Source: Psychrobacter sp. P11F6 (lineage in GTDB: Bacteria > Pseudomonadota > Gammaproteobacteria > Pseudomonadales > Moraxellaceae). From it: 64,000 nt of DNA. Location: the NCBI RefSeq assembly GCF_001435295.1, contig NZ_CM003594.1, positions 124,001 through 188,000 of the forward strand, read 5' to 3'. This document shows positions 29,240-40,993 of this stretch, in pieces. Each line of letters starts with the position of its first letter. Within the stretch, counting starts at the first letter, position 1. A program made the translations under genes and the position numbers. A model generated the notes under the pieces. That model ran no database searches and was not told the DNA's origin. It worked only from the letters and a program-made list of their open reading frames with translations.

Positions 29240-30088
29240 ATGAACAATATATCTGAGATTCTTTGATTGTCTTTCAGTGTCAGATAGGGCTTATAGAGAA
29301 AGTTATTCGACATGGTTAAAGGTAAGGCTTGGCTATCAATACGTTGGTTGTATGTAAGAAGGCATGATATATACGTCAGCAATCTATATAATTGGTGTTA
29401 GAAAAAAGTATTCAGCCAGAGATATTCACCACGTTAAATGTTAGAATAGCGCATTATTTTAATAATTAGTCGTTTTGACGAACTACTATCAGTCGTTAAT
29501 GTTTAACTTACTGATAAATAAGTATTCAAAACAAATAATAGACTGGAATAATGCATCCAAAATGATAGTAGATATTCATTACCTAAATAGTTAGTATTGA
29601 ACAAACAAACTATGGCGCGAAACGCTGTCATGCTACTCTATACAGCAACGTATGTTTGCCATAAAAGTAATGATAGCTTGGGAATAACCAGACGTTCCAG
29701 CGAGGATAGCCAAATGATAGGCCATCTGAAGGCGTCAATAATTCATCGATCGTTTATCTTTGATGAATTGGTTATGACTAACTTCAGTATATATAAATTA
29801 ATGTTGTGAGACGAGTCAGATAACAAAACTGGACGTTCACAAATAATTATATTTTTAATATAGGTATTGTAATGGCACTTATTATCACTATTTAGCATCA
29901 CTGTCTGTCATAAGCAAAAGCACAGATAAGCGTACTTCTTTTATAGCAATAAGTGTGGTTCATAAATCAGTACTGAACAGAATACGATTGAGTTTTTATA
30001 GCATTAAGTATTTAGATGTCTCACATACAACAGATTACACAATAATAAGCACGATTCCATTCATTTATCTATCAAATAGACGATTATT
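29240..30088. other. Gene-free region upstream of sucA
   Basis: About 850 A+T-rich bases. A 70-codon frame at 29597-29809 begins with TTG, has no ribosome binding site and no recognisable features, so I do not call it. The sucA promoter presumably lies here, but I cannot place it. No repeat or RNA gene is recognised. Confidence 0.5.
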
Positions 30089-32971
30089 ATGAATAGTATA
30101 ACTAAAGAAGCCGCAAGCCTAGGACATACAGAACTGGCTGCTGACAACGCCAGCTATATAGAAGCTCTTTATGAGCAGTACCTAAACGACCCTGATAGCG
30201 TTGATACCGATTGGCAAACGTATTTTGAACAATACAAATCGTCAAACGATGCACAGCATAACGCTATTAAGGAACAGTTTTTGTTGCTTGCTCGCAACCA
30301 AACTGCTAATAAAGCCAGCACTCAAGCGCCTGCTGAAAATGCAGGCTTAGTCGACTGTGCTAACCCTAAACAAATGGGTGTACAACAGCTAATTTCAGCT
30401 TACCGTCGCCGTGGTCATCGCCGCGCCAAGCTTGATCCGTTAAATCTACATCCACGTGCAGAAGTGGAAGATTTAACCCTTGCTTATCATAATCTTTCAG
30501 AAGCAGATCTGGATACAGTATTTCCTACCAATGATTTGAACATCGGTAAAGACGAAGCGCCTTTACGTGAAATCATCGAAATTATGGAACGTGTTTACTG
30601 CCGTTACATTGGTACTGAATACATGCACGTTACCACCAGTACTGAAAAACGCTGGATGGAAAAGTATCTAGAAACTAACTTAGGTTACATCAAGTTTGAT
30701 AAAGAAAAGCGCTTATCTATTCTTGAGCGCCTAACAGCAGCTGAAGGTCTAGAAAAATACTTAGCACGTAAATATACGGGCGTTAAGCGTTTCGGGCTAG
30801 AGGGCGGCGAAAGCTTTATCCCTGCTATCAATGAAATCATCCAACGTGCAGGCGGTTATGGCACTAAAGAGATGGTCATTGGTATGGCTCACCGTGGTCG
30901 CCTAAACCTACTGGTCAATATCTTAGGTAAAAACCCTGCGGACTTGTTTGACGAGTTTGATGGTAAAGTACAGCCAGAAAAAGGCTCAGGTGACGTTAAA
31001 TACCATAATGGTTTTTCATCGAATGTGATGACGCCAGGCGGTGAAGCGCATTTAGCTTTGGCATTTAACCCATCACATCTTGAGATTGTTGCACCGGTAT
31101 TGCAAGGCTCCGTACGTGCTCGTCAGGTGCGCCGCAACGATCAGCCGCTATTGGATAATAAAGGTGGTAATTCAGTATTGCCAATCGTTATTCATGGTGA
31201 TGCTGCGTTTGCTGGTCAAGGTGTGGTTCAAGAAACGTTCCAAATGTCACAAACCCGTGCTTATACCACTGGTGGTACTGTACATATTGTGATCAATAAC
31301 CAAGTCGGTTTCACGACCAGCCGTCAAGAAGACGTGCGTTCGACTGAGTACTGTACTGACGTTGCAAAAATGGTACATGCACCTATCCTACATGTGAACG
31401 GTGATGATCCTGAGTCGGTCGTATTTGCCGCGCAGTTAGCATTAGATTACCGTCATGAGTTTGATAAAGACATCATTATCGATCTGTTCTGTTATCGCCG
31501 TAATGGTCATAACGAAGCGGATGAGCCGTCAGCGACTCAGCCACTCATGTATGCAGTTATTAAGAAGCTACCAACGACTCGTACGATTTATGCACAAAAA
31601 CTCATCGAAGACGGTATTTTGAATGCTGAAGAAGAAAAGCAGTATGAAGATGACTATCGTGAGTCTTTAGACCGTGGTGACTATGTTGCAAACTCATTGG
31701 TTAATGAGCCTAACGAAGAATTGTTCGTCGATTGGAAACCTTATTTAGGTCACGATTTGGTGGATGATTGGGATACCAGTGTCGACATCGAGATTCTAAA
31801 AGGGTATGGACGTCGTATGGCGGAAATGCCAGAAGGCTATAAGTTACAACGCCAAGTCCAAAAAGTGGTTGAGCAGCGCTTAGCCATGCAGACAGGTGAA
31901 GAGCCATTAAACTGGGGTGCAGCTGAAACGTTGGCATACGCATCACTAGTCGATAACGATAAAGTATTGGTACGTATTACTGGTGAAGATGTGGGTCGCG
32001 GTACTTTCTCACATCGTCATAGCGAAATCTATAATATCAATGATGGCAGTATGTATGTGCCATTGGCTCATATGAGTGATACTCAAGCCCGCTTTGCCAC
32101 TTATAACTCATTGTTGTCAGAAGAAGCGGTATTAGCCTTTGAATATGGTTATGCAACGACAGTACCAAACGCCTTGATCGTCTGGGAAGCGCAGTTTGGT
32201 GACTTCGTCAACGGCGCGCAGGTGGTGATTGACCAGTTTATCTCAAGTGGTGAGACCAAGTGGCAGCGCGTTTGTGGTCTAACTATGTTATTACCACATG
32301 GTTTTGAAGGTCAAGGTCCTGAGCATTCATCTGCTCGTCTTGAGCGTTTCTTACAACTATGTGCTGAAGACAATATGCAAGTAATAACGCCAACGACACC
32401 TGCACAGATCTATCATGCGCTACGTCGTCAAGCGGTTCGCCCAATTCGTAAGCCATTGATTGTCATGTCACCGAAGAGCTTACTACGTCATAAGCTAGCC
32501 ACTTCAAATCTTGAAGAGCTGGCGAATGGTAAGTTTGAAACGGTACTGCCAGAGATGGATAACCAAAATGCAGACCAAGTCACTCGTATGGTGCTTTGTG
32601 GTGGTAAAGTTTATTACGACTTGCTTGAGCAGCGCCGCGCCTTAGGTCTAGATCATGTCGCTATTGTTCGTATTGAGCAGCTCTACCCATTACCAGAGCA
32701 GCGTTTGATGGCTGAGATTGAAAAATACAGCAACTTGGCTGAGATCGTTTGGACGCAAGAAGAGCCGCTGAACCAAGGCGCTTGGTATTATTTAGCACCG
32801 CATATGTTCCGTATCGTCGTACCACACCCAACCAAGGCGAAAGTCATGGAGCCAGTGGCGCGTCCTGCGAGTGCAGCACCTGCAACAGGGTCACCGAAAC
32901 TACATGCTCAGCAGCAGCAAGCGTTGATCGCTGGTGGTCTTGGTATCAGTGTCGATGAGTTGGCTAAGTAA
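30089..32971 (+). CDS. sucA: 2-oxoglutarate dehydrogenase E1 component
   Basis: 960 residues, slightly longer than E. coli SucA (933). Thiamine-diphosphate-dependent decarboxylase of the 2-oxoglutarate dehydrogenase complex; it passes the succinyl group to the lipoyl arm of SucB. Stretches visible: the N-terminal SucB-binding segment YIEALYEQYLNDPDSVD, GMAHRGRLNLLVNILGK, the ThDP/Mg site GDAAFAGQGVVQETF, NQVGFTT, and GTFSHRHS. The start is ATG 30089. sucB follows after 153 bases. Confidence 0.98.
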   Translation: MNSITKEAASLGHTELAADNASYIEALYEQYLNDPDSVDTDWQTYFEQYKSSNDAQHNAIKEQFLLLARNQTANKASTQAPAENAGLVDCANPKQMGVQQLISAYRRRGHRRAKLDPLNLHPRAEVEDLTLAYHNLSEADLDTVFPTNDLNIGKDEAPLREIIEIMERVYCRYIGTEYMHVTTSTEKRWMEKYLETNLGYIKFDKEKRLSILERLTAAEGLEKYLARKYTGVKRFGLEGGESFIPAINEIIQRAGGYGTKEMVIGMAHRGRLNLLVNILGKNPADLFDEFDGKVQPEKGSGDVKYHNGFSSNVMTPGGEAHLALAFNPSHLEIVAPVLQGSVRARQVRRNDQPLLDNKGGNSVLPIVIHGDAAFAGQGVVQETFQMSQTRAYTTGGTVHIVINNQVGFTTSRQEDVRSTEYCTDVAKMVHAPILHVNGDDPESVVFAAQLALDYRHEFDKDIIIDLFCYRRNGHNEADEPSATQPLMYAVIKKLPTTRTIYAQKLIEDGILNAEEEKQYEDDYRESLDRGDYVANSLVNEPNEELFVDWKPYLGHDLVDDWDTSVDIEILKGYGRRMAEMPEGYKLQRQVQKVVEQRLAMQTGEEPLNWGAAETLAYASLVDNDKVLVRITGEDVGRGTFSHRHSEIYNINDGSMYVPLAHMSDTQARFATYNSLLSEEAVLAFEYGYATTVPNALIVWEAQFGDFVNGAQVVIDQFISSGETKWQRVCGLTMLLPHGFEGQGPEHSSARLERFLQLCAEDNMQVITPTTPAQIYHALRRQAVRPIRKPLIVMSPKSLLRHKLATSNLEELANGKFETVLPEMDNQNADQVTRMVLCGGKVYYDLLEQRRALGLDHVAIVRIEQLYPLPEQRLMAEIEKYSNLAEIVWTQEEPLNQGAWYYLAPHMFRIVVPHPTKAKVMEPVARPASAAPATGSPKLHAQQQQALIAGGLGISVDELAK

Positions 32972-33124
32972 CAGATTATTGAAGATAAATGAATCAGGCG
33001 ATAACAGTCAGTATGTTGTAATAAAATCTAGATAGTATTATCTAAGATCGCTATGCAAGATGGCACTGACTGCCTATCACGACTTAATAACAAATATGAA
33101 TATCCCAATCTAAGGAGTATATCG

Positions 33125-34366
33125 ATGGCTGATATCAAAGCCCCCGTTTTTCCAGAATCAGTTGCCGACGGTACTATCGTTGAGTGGCATGTCACTGAAG
33201 GTCAGCAAGTCAATCGTGATGACCTATTGGCTGAAATCGAAACTGATAAAGTCGTATTAGAAGTTGTGGCGCCTGATAACGGCGTTGTGACCAAAATCGT
33301 TAAGCAGGTTGATGATACCGTGTTGTCTGACGAGATCATTGGTCAATTCGAAGCTGGTGCAAGCGCCAGTTCAGATAGTGCTCCTGCGGTAGATCCAGAT
33401 CAACCAGCCGCGCCAGTACAAGCCAAGCAAGCAGCAGATGGTGGCGAGCCTGTACAAGCAACAGATAAAAAAGACGAAGCGGATCATAAAGATCAAAGCC
33501 CAGCGGTACGTAAAGCAGCGAAAGAGTCTGGCGTTGATCCTAAAGAAGTGGAAGGTAGTGGTCGCGGCGGTCGTGTGACCAAAACCGATATGGCTAACCC
33601 AACATTGAAAGCAGACAGCAGCATCAAATCTGATAGCGGCCGTCCAGTAGCTGAATCAATGGGTGAGCGTACTGAGAAACGTGTTCCAATGACACGTCTA
33701 CGTAAGACAGTCGCCAATCGTCTGCTAGCAGCTTCACAAGAAACGGCGATGCTAACGACGTTTAACGAAGTGAACATGAAACCATTAATGGACATGCGCG
33801 CTAAATATAAAGACCAGTTCGAAAAACGTCATGGCGTACGTTTAGGCTTTATGTCATTGTTCGTGAAAGCGGCAACCGAAGCACTTAAGCGCTTCCCAGC
33901 AGTAAACGCGTCACTAGACGGTGATGACATTGTTTATCATGGTTTCTACGATATCGGTGTTGCTGTATCATCTGACCGTGGTTTGGTTGTTCCAGTACTA
34001 CGTGATACCGATCGCATGAGCATGGCTGATGTTGAAAGCCGTATCCGTGAGCTTGGTGGCTTGGCTCAAAAAGGTAAACTTGGTCTAGATGACATGACTG
34101 GTGGTACTTTCACTATCTCAAATGGCGGTGTATTTGGCTCATTAATGTCAACACCTATTTTGAACCCACCACAAACGGCTATCCTAGGTATGCATGCGAT
34201 CAATGACCGTCCTATGGCTGTTGATGGTAAAGTTGAAATTCTACCGATGATGTATCTTGCATTGTCTTATGACCATCGTATGATTGATGGTAAAGAAGCA
34301 GTACAGTTCTTAGTAACCATCAAAGAATTGGTTGAAGATCCAGCCATGTTGCTACTAGACCTGTAA
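33125..34366 (+). CDS. sucB: Dihydrolipoyllysine succinyltransferase (2-oxoglutarate dehydrogenase E2)
   Basis: 413 residues from ATG 33125, with AAGGAG eight bases upstream. The lipoyl domain (about 1-75) has the lipoylated Lys42 in [10 protein letters not shown]. An Ala/Pro/Asp-rich linker follows, then the E3-binding domain (about 120-155, [15 protein letters not shown] and [10 protein letters not shown]). The catalytic domain ends with the acyltransferase motif [13 protein letters not shown]. It forms the core of the complex with SucA and Lpd. Confidence 0.98.
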   Translation: MADIKAPVFPESVADGTIVEWHVTEGQQVNRDDLLAEIETDKVVLEVVAPDNGVVTKIVKQVDDTVLSDEIIGQFEAGASASSDSAPAVDPDQPAAPVQAKQAADGGEPVQATDKKDEADHKDQSPAVRKAAKESGVDPKEVEGSGRGGRVTKTDMANPTLKADSSIKSDSGRPVAESMGERTEKRVPMTRLRKTVANRLLAASQETAMLTTFNEVNMKPLMDMRAKYKDQFEKRHGVRLGFMSLFVKAATEALKRFPAVNASLDGDDIVYHGFYDIGVAVSSDRGLVVPVLRDTDRMSMADVESRIRELGGLAQKGKLGLDDMTGGTFTISNGGVFGSLMSTPILNPPQTAILGMHAINDRPMAVDGKVEILPMMYLALSYDHRMIDGKEAVQFLVTIKELVEDPAMLLLDL

Positions 34367-34369
34367 GCT

Positions 34370-34408
34370 TTTAAGCTTGTATTGGCAACCGCTGATACAA
34401 GCTTTTTA
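34370..34408 (+). terminator. Terminator-like hairpin between sucB and lpd
   Basis: TTAAGCTTGTAT pairs with ATACAAGCTTTTTA around a 12-base loop and ends in a short T run. It could lower or end transcription before lpd, giving lpd separate control. Confidence 0.55.
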
Positions 34409-34429
34409 ACTTTAGTCTAAACAGTGGTG

Positions 34430-34533
34430 CTCGTTGTTTATTAATAAATAAGAATGCTTCGCTGATATGGTGTATTTACCATAGAGTAGAAACGAAACAT
34501 ATGGACTAAAAAAATCGCTTATTTATTAACGAG
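34430..34533. repeat. Long inverted repeat in the sucB-lpd gap
   Basis: TTAATAAATAAG (34441-34452) is perfectly complementary to CTTATTTATTAA (34518-34529), with an outer CTCG/CGAG pair and about 65 bases between. It is additional to the terminator-like hairpin just before it. Function unknown: an mRNA processing site or a promoter-region structure for lpd is possible. Confidence 0.45.
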
Positions 34534-34584
34534 ACAATCCTCAGTTTAAACGATATTTACAATTAGAACGATAATTAGAAATAG

Positions 34585-36048
<1,464 letters not shown>

Positions 36049-36079
36049 GTCGTTAGTTTGATCAGTACCAACTTATAAC

Positions 36080-36120
36080 CTGATCGCGATGGGGTCGTTA
36101 TGGTTTCCATCACGATCATA
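36080..36120. other. Hairpin between lpd and sucC
   Basis: TGATCGCGATGG pairs with CCATCACGATCA (one mismatch) across a 16-base loop. No T run follows, so it is not a clear terminator. It may be an mRNA-stabilising or processing element. Confidence 0.4.
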
Positions 36121-36204
36121 AGTGCGCCATATGCTTGTCTAATATGTATATACGCGCACTTGTTTTCACTTTTTATTAATTGTAAAAAATAAAGGATACA
36201 ATCA

Positions 36205-37371
36205 ATGAATTTACATGAGTATCAAGCAAAAGAGCTATTAAAAAGCTATGGTTTGCCGATTCAAGAAGGCATTATTGCCTATAACGGCGACGAAGCTGCT
36301 GCTGCTTTTGATAAAACGCCAACAGACATTGCGGTTATTAAAGCGCAAGTACATGCTGGTGGTCGCGGTAAAGCGGGTGGCGTAAAGCTGGTTAAAACTC
36401 GTGAAGAAGCCAAGCAAGTTGCTGAAGAGCTAATCGGTACCAATTTGGTTACTTTCCAAACTGACGCTGATGGCCAACCAGTTAACTTCGTATTGGTTGC
36501 AGAAGATATGTATCCAGTACAAACTGAGCTATATCTTGGTGCAGTCGTTGATCGTTCTACGCGTCGCGTAACGTTCATGGCATCAACCGAAGGCGGCGTT
36601 GATATCGAAGAAGTCGCAAATGAGACACCAGAGAAAATCTTTAAAGTAAACGTTGATCCTTTAGTTGGTTTGATGCCTTTCCAAGCACGTGATGTGGCAT
36701 TCAAACTAGGTTTAGAAGGCAAGCAAATCAATCAATTCGTTAAATTAATGACGGGCGCTTATCAAGCATTCATCGATAACGATTTTGCCTTGTTAGAAAT
36801 CAACCCATTAGCCGTTCGTGAAAATGGCGAAATCGTTTGTGTTGATGGCAAAATTGGTATTGATTCAAACGCATTGTATCGTCTGCCTAAAATTGCAGCA
36901 CTACAAGACAAGTCACAAGAAAATGAGCGTGAGCTTAAAGCGGCTGAGTTTGACCTAAACTATGTTGCTCTAGAAGGCAATATCGGTTGTATGGTTAACG
37001 GTGCTGGTCTTGCTATGGCGACCATGGATATCATCAAATTGTACGGCGGCAAGCCTGCTAACTTCTTGGACGTTGGCGGCGGCGCAACTAAAGATCGCGT
37101 TGTTGAAGCATTCAAGATCATTCTTGAAGACAGCAGCGTTGAAGGTGTTCTAATCAACATCTTCGGTGGTATCGTACGTTGTGACATGATCGCAGAAGCG
37201 ATTATCGCTGCTATCAAAGAAGTTGACGTAAAAGTACCTGTTGTTGTCCGTCTAGAGGGTAACAACGCTGAAAAAGGCGCGCAAATCCTAGAAGAGTCTG
37301 GTCTGAAATTGATTTCTGCCCAAGGCCTATCAGATGCGGCTCAAAAAATTGTCGATGCTGTTAAAGCTTAA
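36205..37371 (+). CDS. sucC: Succinyl-CoA synthetase (ADP-forming) beta subunit
   Basis: 388 residues, identical in length to E. coli SucC. ATP-grasp subunit that binds nucleotide and succinate: [18 protein letters not shown] at the N-terminus, [30 protein letters not shown], and [17 protein letters not shown]. With SucD it converts succinyl-CoA to succinate with substrate-level ATP formation. AAAGGA lies upstream of ATG 36205. The gap to sucD is 152 bases. Confidence 0.98.
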   Translation: MNLHEYQAKELLKSYGLPIQEGIIAYNGDEAAAAFDKTPTDIAVIKAQVHAGGRGKAGGVKLVKTREEAKQVAEELIGTNLVTFQTDADGQPVNFVLVAEDMYPVQTELYLGAVVDRSTRRVTFMASTEGGVDIEEVANETPEKIFKVNVDPLVGLMPFQARDVAFKLGLEGKQINQFVKLMTGAYQAFIDNDFALLEINPLAVRENGEIVCVDGKIGIDSNALYRLPKIAALQDKSQENERELKAAEFDLNYVALEGNIGCMVNGAGLAMATMDIIKLYGGKPANFLDVGGGATKDRVVEAFKIILEDSSVEGVLINIFGGIVRCDMIAEAIIAAIKEVDVKVPVVVRLEGNNAEKGAQILEESGLKLISAQGLSDAAQKIVDAVKA

Positions 37372-37523
37372 TATATTCGAGGCATAGTCCTCTAAATATA
37401 CGTGCTTAAGCATAGTAGTCAACGCGTAATAGCAGCTTGTTGATATGAATTTATCATTAACATTTAATGGATAACACATCATCAAGTGGCTGTTGCAAGA
37501 CAACCGAATACAAGGAATAAATA

Positions 37524-38399
37524 ATGAGTGTATTAATCGATAAAGATACCAAAGTATTGGTACAAGGTTTCACTGGTAAAAATGGTACGTTTCACTCTGA
37601 ACAAGCGATCGAATACGGTACTAAAGTCGTCGGCGGCGTAACCCCAGGTAAAGGCGGTCAAACGCATTTAGGCCTACCAGTATTCAACACGATGGCAGAA
37701 GCTATGGAAGCGACCCAAGCTGACGCTTCTGTTATCTATGTACCAGCACCGTTCGTACTAGATTCTATCGTTGAAGCGGTAGATGCTGGTGTTAAATTGA
37801 TTATCGTTATTACTGAAGGCGTGCCTACTTTAGACATGCTAAAAGCAAAACGTTATATCGAAGAAGCTGAAGGCGTACGCATGGTTGGTCCTAACTGCCC
37901 AGGTGTTATCACGCCAGGTCAGTGCAAAATTGGTATCATGCCAGGTCATATCCATTTGCCAGGTAAAGTGGGTATCATCTCACGCTCTGGTACATTGACT
38001 TATGAAGCGGTTGCTCAGACCACTAAGCTTGGTTTTGGTCAGTCAACTTGTATCGGTATCGGTGGTGATCCTATCCCTGGTATGAACCAAATTGACGCAT
38101 TGAAACTGTTCCAAGAAGATCCACAAACTGAAGCGATCATTCTAATCGGTGAGATCGGTGGTACTGCTGAAGAAGAAGCAGCTGCTTATATCAAAGACCA
38201 TGTAACCAAGCCAGTCGTTGGTTATATCGCTGGTGTTACCGCTCCAGAAGGCAAGCGTATGGGTCATGCTGGCGCTATTATCTCTGGTGGTCAAGGTACT
38301 GCTGAAGAGAAATTCAAAGCCTTTGAAGATGCTGGTATCGCGTATACGCGTGACCCATCTAAGCTTGGCGAGAAATTGAAAGAAGTTACTGGTTGGTAA
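37524..38399 (+). CDS. sucD: Succinyl-CoA synthetase alpha subunit
   Basis: 291 residues. CoA-binding Rossmann motif [15 protein letters not shown] and the phosphorylated catalytic His248 in [17 protein letters not shown]. Other family stretches: [12 protein letters not shown] and [12 protein letters not shown]. It completes the suc cluster. AAGGA lies upstream of ATG 37524. A strong terminator follows, and the capsule locus begins 18 bases after that. Confidence 0.98.
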   Translation: MSVLIDKDTKVLVQGFTGKNGTFHSEQAIEYGTKVVGGVTPGKGGQTHLGLPVFNTMAEAMEATQADASVIYVPAPFVLDSIVEAVDAGVKLIIVITEGVPTLDMLKAKRYIEEAEGVRMVGPNCPGVITPGQCKIGIMPGHIHLPGKVGIISRSGTLTYEAVAQTTKLGFGQSTCIGIGGDPIPGMNQIDALKLFQEDPQTEAIILIGEIGGTAEEEAAAYIKDHVTKPVVGYIAGVTAPEGKRMGHAGAIISGGQGTAEEKFKAFEDAGIAYTRDPSKLGEKLKEVTGW

Positions 38400-38450
38400 G
38401 ATAGGCATAAGTCTACAGTTTAACTACCAAAACTGCATTGAAATATCGAG

Positions 38451-38481
38451 AAGACACCCCTACAATGGGGTGTCTTTTTTT
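38451..38481 (+). terminator. Terminator after sucD
   Basis: AAGACACCCC pairs with GGGGTGTCTT around a short loop and is followed by seven or eight T residues. It marks the end of the TCA cluster. Confidence 0.92.
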
Positions 38482-38498
38482 GTCTCGAAAATAAATTT

Positions 38499-39524
38499 AT
38501 GAAAAATAAAATACTAGTCACGGGTGGTGCGGGCTATATTGGCACACACACCTGTATCGCACTGCATGAAGCTGGGTATGATATTGTAGTTTACGACAAC
38601 TTGTCTAATAGTAGTCGTGAAGCCATCAATCGTGTCTCTACTCTCATTGGTCAGCCGATTGAGTTTATCGAAGGCGATATTCGTGATGCTGAGTCACTTA
38701 AACAAGTATTCTCAGCGCATCAGTTTTTTGGCGTGATTCACTTCGCTGGACTAAAAGCAGTTGGTGAATCTGTTGCCAAGCCATTGCTGTACTACAATAA
38801 CAACGTCAGTGGTACGATTACCTTGCTAGAAGTGATGGCTGAGTATGATGTCAAAAACCTCGTTTTTTCTTCCTCTGCGACTGTTTACGGTGATCCTGAA
38901 GTATTGCCAATTGATGAGAAATCGCCACGTTCTTGTACCAACCCCTATGGTCAGAGCAAGCTGGCAGTTGAGCACATATTAGAAGACCTTGCTGTATCCG
39001 ACGACAGTTGGAACCTGATTCCTCTGAGATACTTTAATCCAGTAGGGGCGCATCCATCAGGGCAGATTGGCGAAGACCCTAATGATATCCCAAATAATTT
39101 GATGCCTTATATCTCGCAAGTCGCTGTTGGTAAGCTTGCCAAACTTAATATTTTTGGTAATGACTATCCTACAATAGATGGGACAGGTGTACGTGACTTT
39201 ATCCATGTCACTGACTTAGCAGCAGGTCATGTCGCTGCGTTAAATTATTTAGAGCGACAAGTGGTACCAGTAGGATTTTTACCCATTAATTTAGGCACTG
39301 GTAAAGGTACTTCTGTCTTAGAGTTAGTAACAGCATTTTCTAACGTTTCTGGACAATCAATTCCTTATCAATTTGCAGAACGCCGCGCAGGTGACATAGC
39401 CAGCTGCTACGCGAGTGCTGATAAAGCGAAAAACCTGTTAGAGTGGCAAGCAAAATTATCAATTACTGAGATGTGCCAAGATAGCTGGCGTTGGCAAAGT
39501 ATGAATCCGAATGGTTATAAGTAA
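38499..39524 (+). CDS. galE: UDP-glucose/UDP-GlcNAc 4-epimerase, copy 1
   Basis: 341 residues. SDR-type epimerase interconverting UDP-glucose and UDP-galactose, possibly also the N-acetyl forms. NAD motif GGAGYIGTH (9-17), Ser/Tyr/Lys site with SSSATVYG and PYGQSK, and sugar-binding RYFNPVGAHPSG. The start codon is only 17 bases past the T run of the sucD terminator and lacks the 161-base upstream region found before the other two galE copies, so it may depend on read-through. It differs from copy 2 at four synonymous bases, all within the first 27 bases. Copies 1 and 2 share a C-terminus (ending NPNGYK) that differs from copy 3. Confidence 0.95.
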   Translation: MKNKILVTGGAGYIGTHTCIALHEAGYDIVVYDNLSNSSREAINRVSTLIGQPIEFIEGDIRDAESLKQVFSAHQFFGVIHFAGLKAVGESVAKPLLYYNNNVSGTITLLEVMAEYDVKNLVFSSSATVYGDPEVLPIDEKSPRSCTNPYGQSKLAVEHILEDLAVSDDSWNLIPLRYFNPVGAHPSGQIGEDPNDIPNNLMPYISQVAVGKLAKLNIFGNDYPTIDGTGVRDFIHVTDLAAGHVAALNYLERQVVPVGFLPINLGTGKGTSVLELVTAFSNVSGQSIPYQFAERRAGDIASCYASADKAKNLLEWQAKLSITEMCQDSWRWQSMNPNGYK

Positions 39525-39579
39525 ATATCTTTATTCTATCTATTAATCTACCATTTTATTATTTAAAAGAGACAATCAT

Positions 39580-40974
39580 ATGAGTATTATCATTCAAACT
39601 GGACACCGTTCTTCTAACTCCAAGCTATTAATGCAAAAACTATATAATAGAGGGTTGAGTGAGCCTCTACATAGCTATACTCATCAATTAACTTCCCAGC
39701 AGATTGCAGATACTATTTTTAAAGTAATATCACGAAATAGTACAGCTGTTACGAATAATAAATTGATTGATAATGTCATGACTGACTTTTTACTGTCTAA
39801 TTTAGATTTCGAAAATTGGGGTTGGGAGTCTGAAAAAAATCTAATGGCGTTAGAGTATTGGCAAGAAACAGCATCTGATGTAATATTTATTCTTGTATTT
39901 GACCATCCAAGTAATCTACTAAATCAAATTTCAAGTCAAGCAATGACAGTAGACTTACTTAATCAAATTATGAGTGATTGGGTGAGTTATCATCAGAATA
40001 TGTTAGATTTCCTAGAAAATAATCAAAATAAAGCGTTATTGATAGAAGGAAAGTGTGCTATCGATAGCATCAGTAAACTAAGCGAAAAACTGAAAACGAT
40101 TGCTAATACCTTGCAACTTAAGAGTAGCTGGCAAGTATCAAATCAGATTGAGGATAACAGTAAGCACAGTCTAGATCATCAGTCTAATATAGTAAAAGAT
40201 CATGTTTTTGAGGAGGTATTGAGTCAATATCCAGAGGTAATTAGACTATTTAATGCTTTATTAGATAAAGCAGCCATTAAGGATAGTAATTCAATTTATA
40301 AGCTTAAAAAAACCAATATAAATAGTTTAGTTAGTTTACTAAACCATTTGCAGGAATCTGATTTAGCTGAAAAATATCATGAACAACAGGTTGATAATAG
40401 TTTTTTAAAAGAAACATTAGATGAAGTAAATAAAGATAAGAAAGAAATAGAAAAAAAATATATTGAGATTAAGAATATTTTAGATAGGCGTACATCCGAG
40501 AAAAAAATTGATACCAATAAATGTACTAATGAGCTTGAAGTAACTAACCAGTTATTAATGGAGCAGTTACAATTAGCGCAAGAGAAAATTGAGGAGTATT
40601 ATTTAAATTTAGGTAATACTAAGGAAAGTATAGTAAGTAATAGTAACAAAATTTATCCGAAGGGTGCTGCAGAAGCTCTTAAAAAAGAATTACCATATAT
40701 ACTTGGTTCTACAATAATAACACACTCTAAATCGGTTAAAGGTATTGTAAAGCTGCCAGCTTCTTTATTACATGAGCATAAGAACTTCAAGTCTAATAAA
40801 AGTATACCTTCAAGTATAGAAATGTATGCTGATTCAGTTGAGGCAGAGAAAGTTAAGAGACATCTATCTTATAAAATAGGTAAGGTTTTTGTTGAAAGCT
40901 TTGATTCACCAATAAATTTCATAATACTTCCTTTTAAAATGATTAAAGAAGTGAAAAATTTTAAGAAAAAATAA
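39580..40974 (+). CDS. Putative sulfotransferase-like capsule protein with coiled coil, copy 1
   Basis: 464 residues, not firmly recognised. The N-terminal 180 residues resemble P-loop sulfotransferase-fold proteins found in polysaccharide loci. QTGHRSSNSKLLMQKLYNRG is laid out like the usual HRSGTS loop plus helix, but the loop is degenerate. It is followed by a segment ending in Trp-rich NWGW and by VIFILVFDHPSNLL, which is positioned like the family's LVLRHP strand. Residues about 255-345 are Lys/Glu-rich and probably form a coiled coil. The last 100 residues are basic. The base composition is much more A+T-rich than galE upstream, suggesting transfer. It lies between galE and a large glycosyltransferase gene on the same strand. 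Function inferred from context and weak similarity. Confidence 0.6.
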   Translation: MSIIIQTGHRSSNSKLLMQKLYNRGLSEPLHSYTHQLTSQQIADTIFKVISRNSTAVTNNKLIDNVMTDFLLSNLDFENWGWESEKNLMALEYWQETASDVIFILVFDHPSNLLNQISSQAMTVDLLNQIMSDWVSYHQNMLDFLENNQNKALLIEGKCAIDSISKLSEKLKTIANTLQLKSSWQVSNQIEDNSKHSLDHQSNIVKDHVFEEVLSQYPEVIRLFNALLDKAAIKDSNSIYKLKKTNINSLVSLLNHLQESDLAEKYHEQQVDNSFLKETLDEVNKDKKEIEKKYIEIKNILDRRTSEKKIDTNKCTNELEVTNQLLMEQLQLAQEKIEEYYLNLGNTKESIVSNSNKIYPKGAAEALKKELPYILGSTIITHSKSVKGIVKLPASLLHEHKNFKSNKSIPSSIEMYADSVEAEKVKRHLSYKIGKVFVESFDSPINFIILPFKMIKEVKNFKKK

Positions 40975-40993
40975 TTTTTATTAGGGATGTTTT

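Noticed and set aside
29597..29809. 70-codon + strand frame upstream of sucA
   Set aside because: Starts with TTG, no ribosome binding site, no protein-like features; treated as intergenic.
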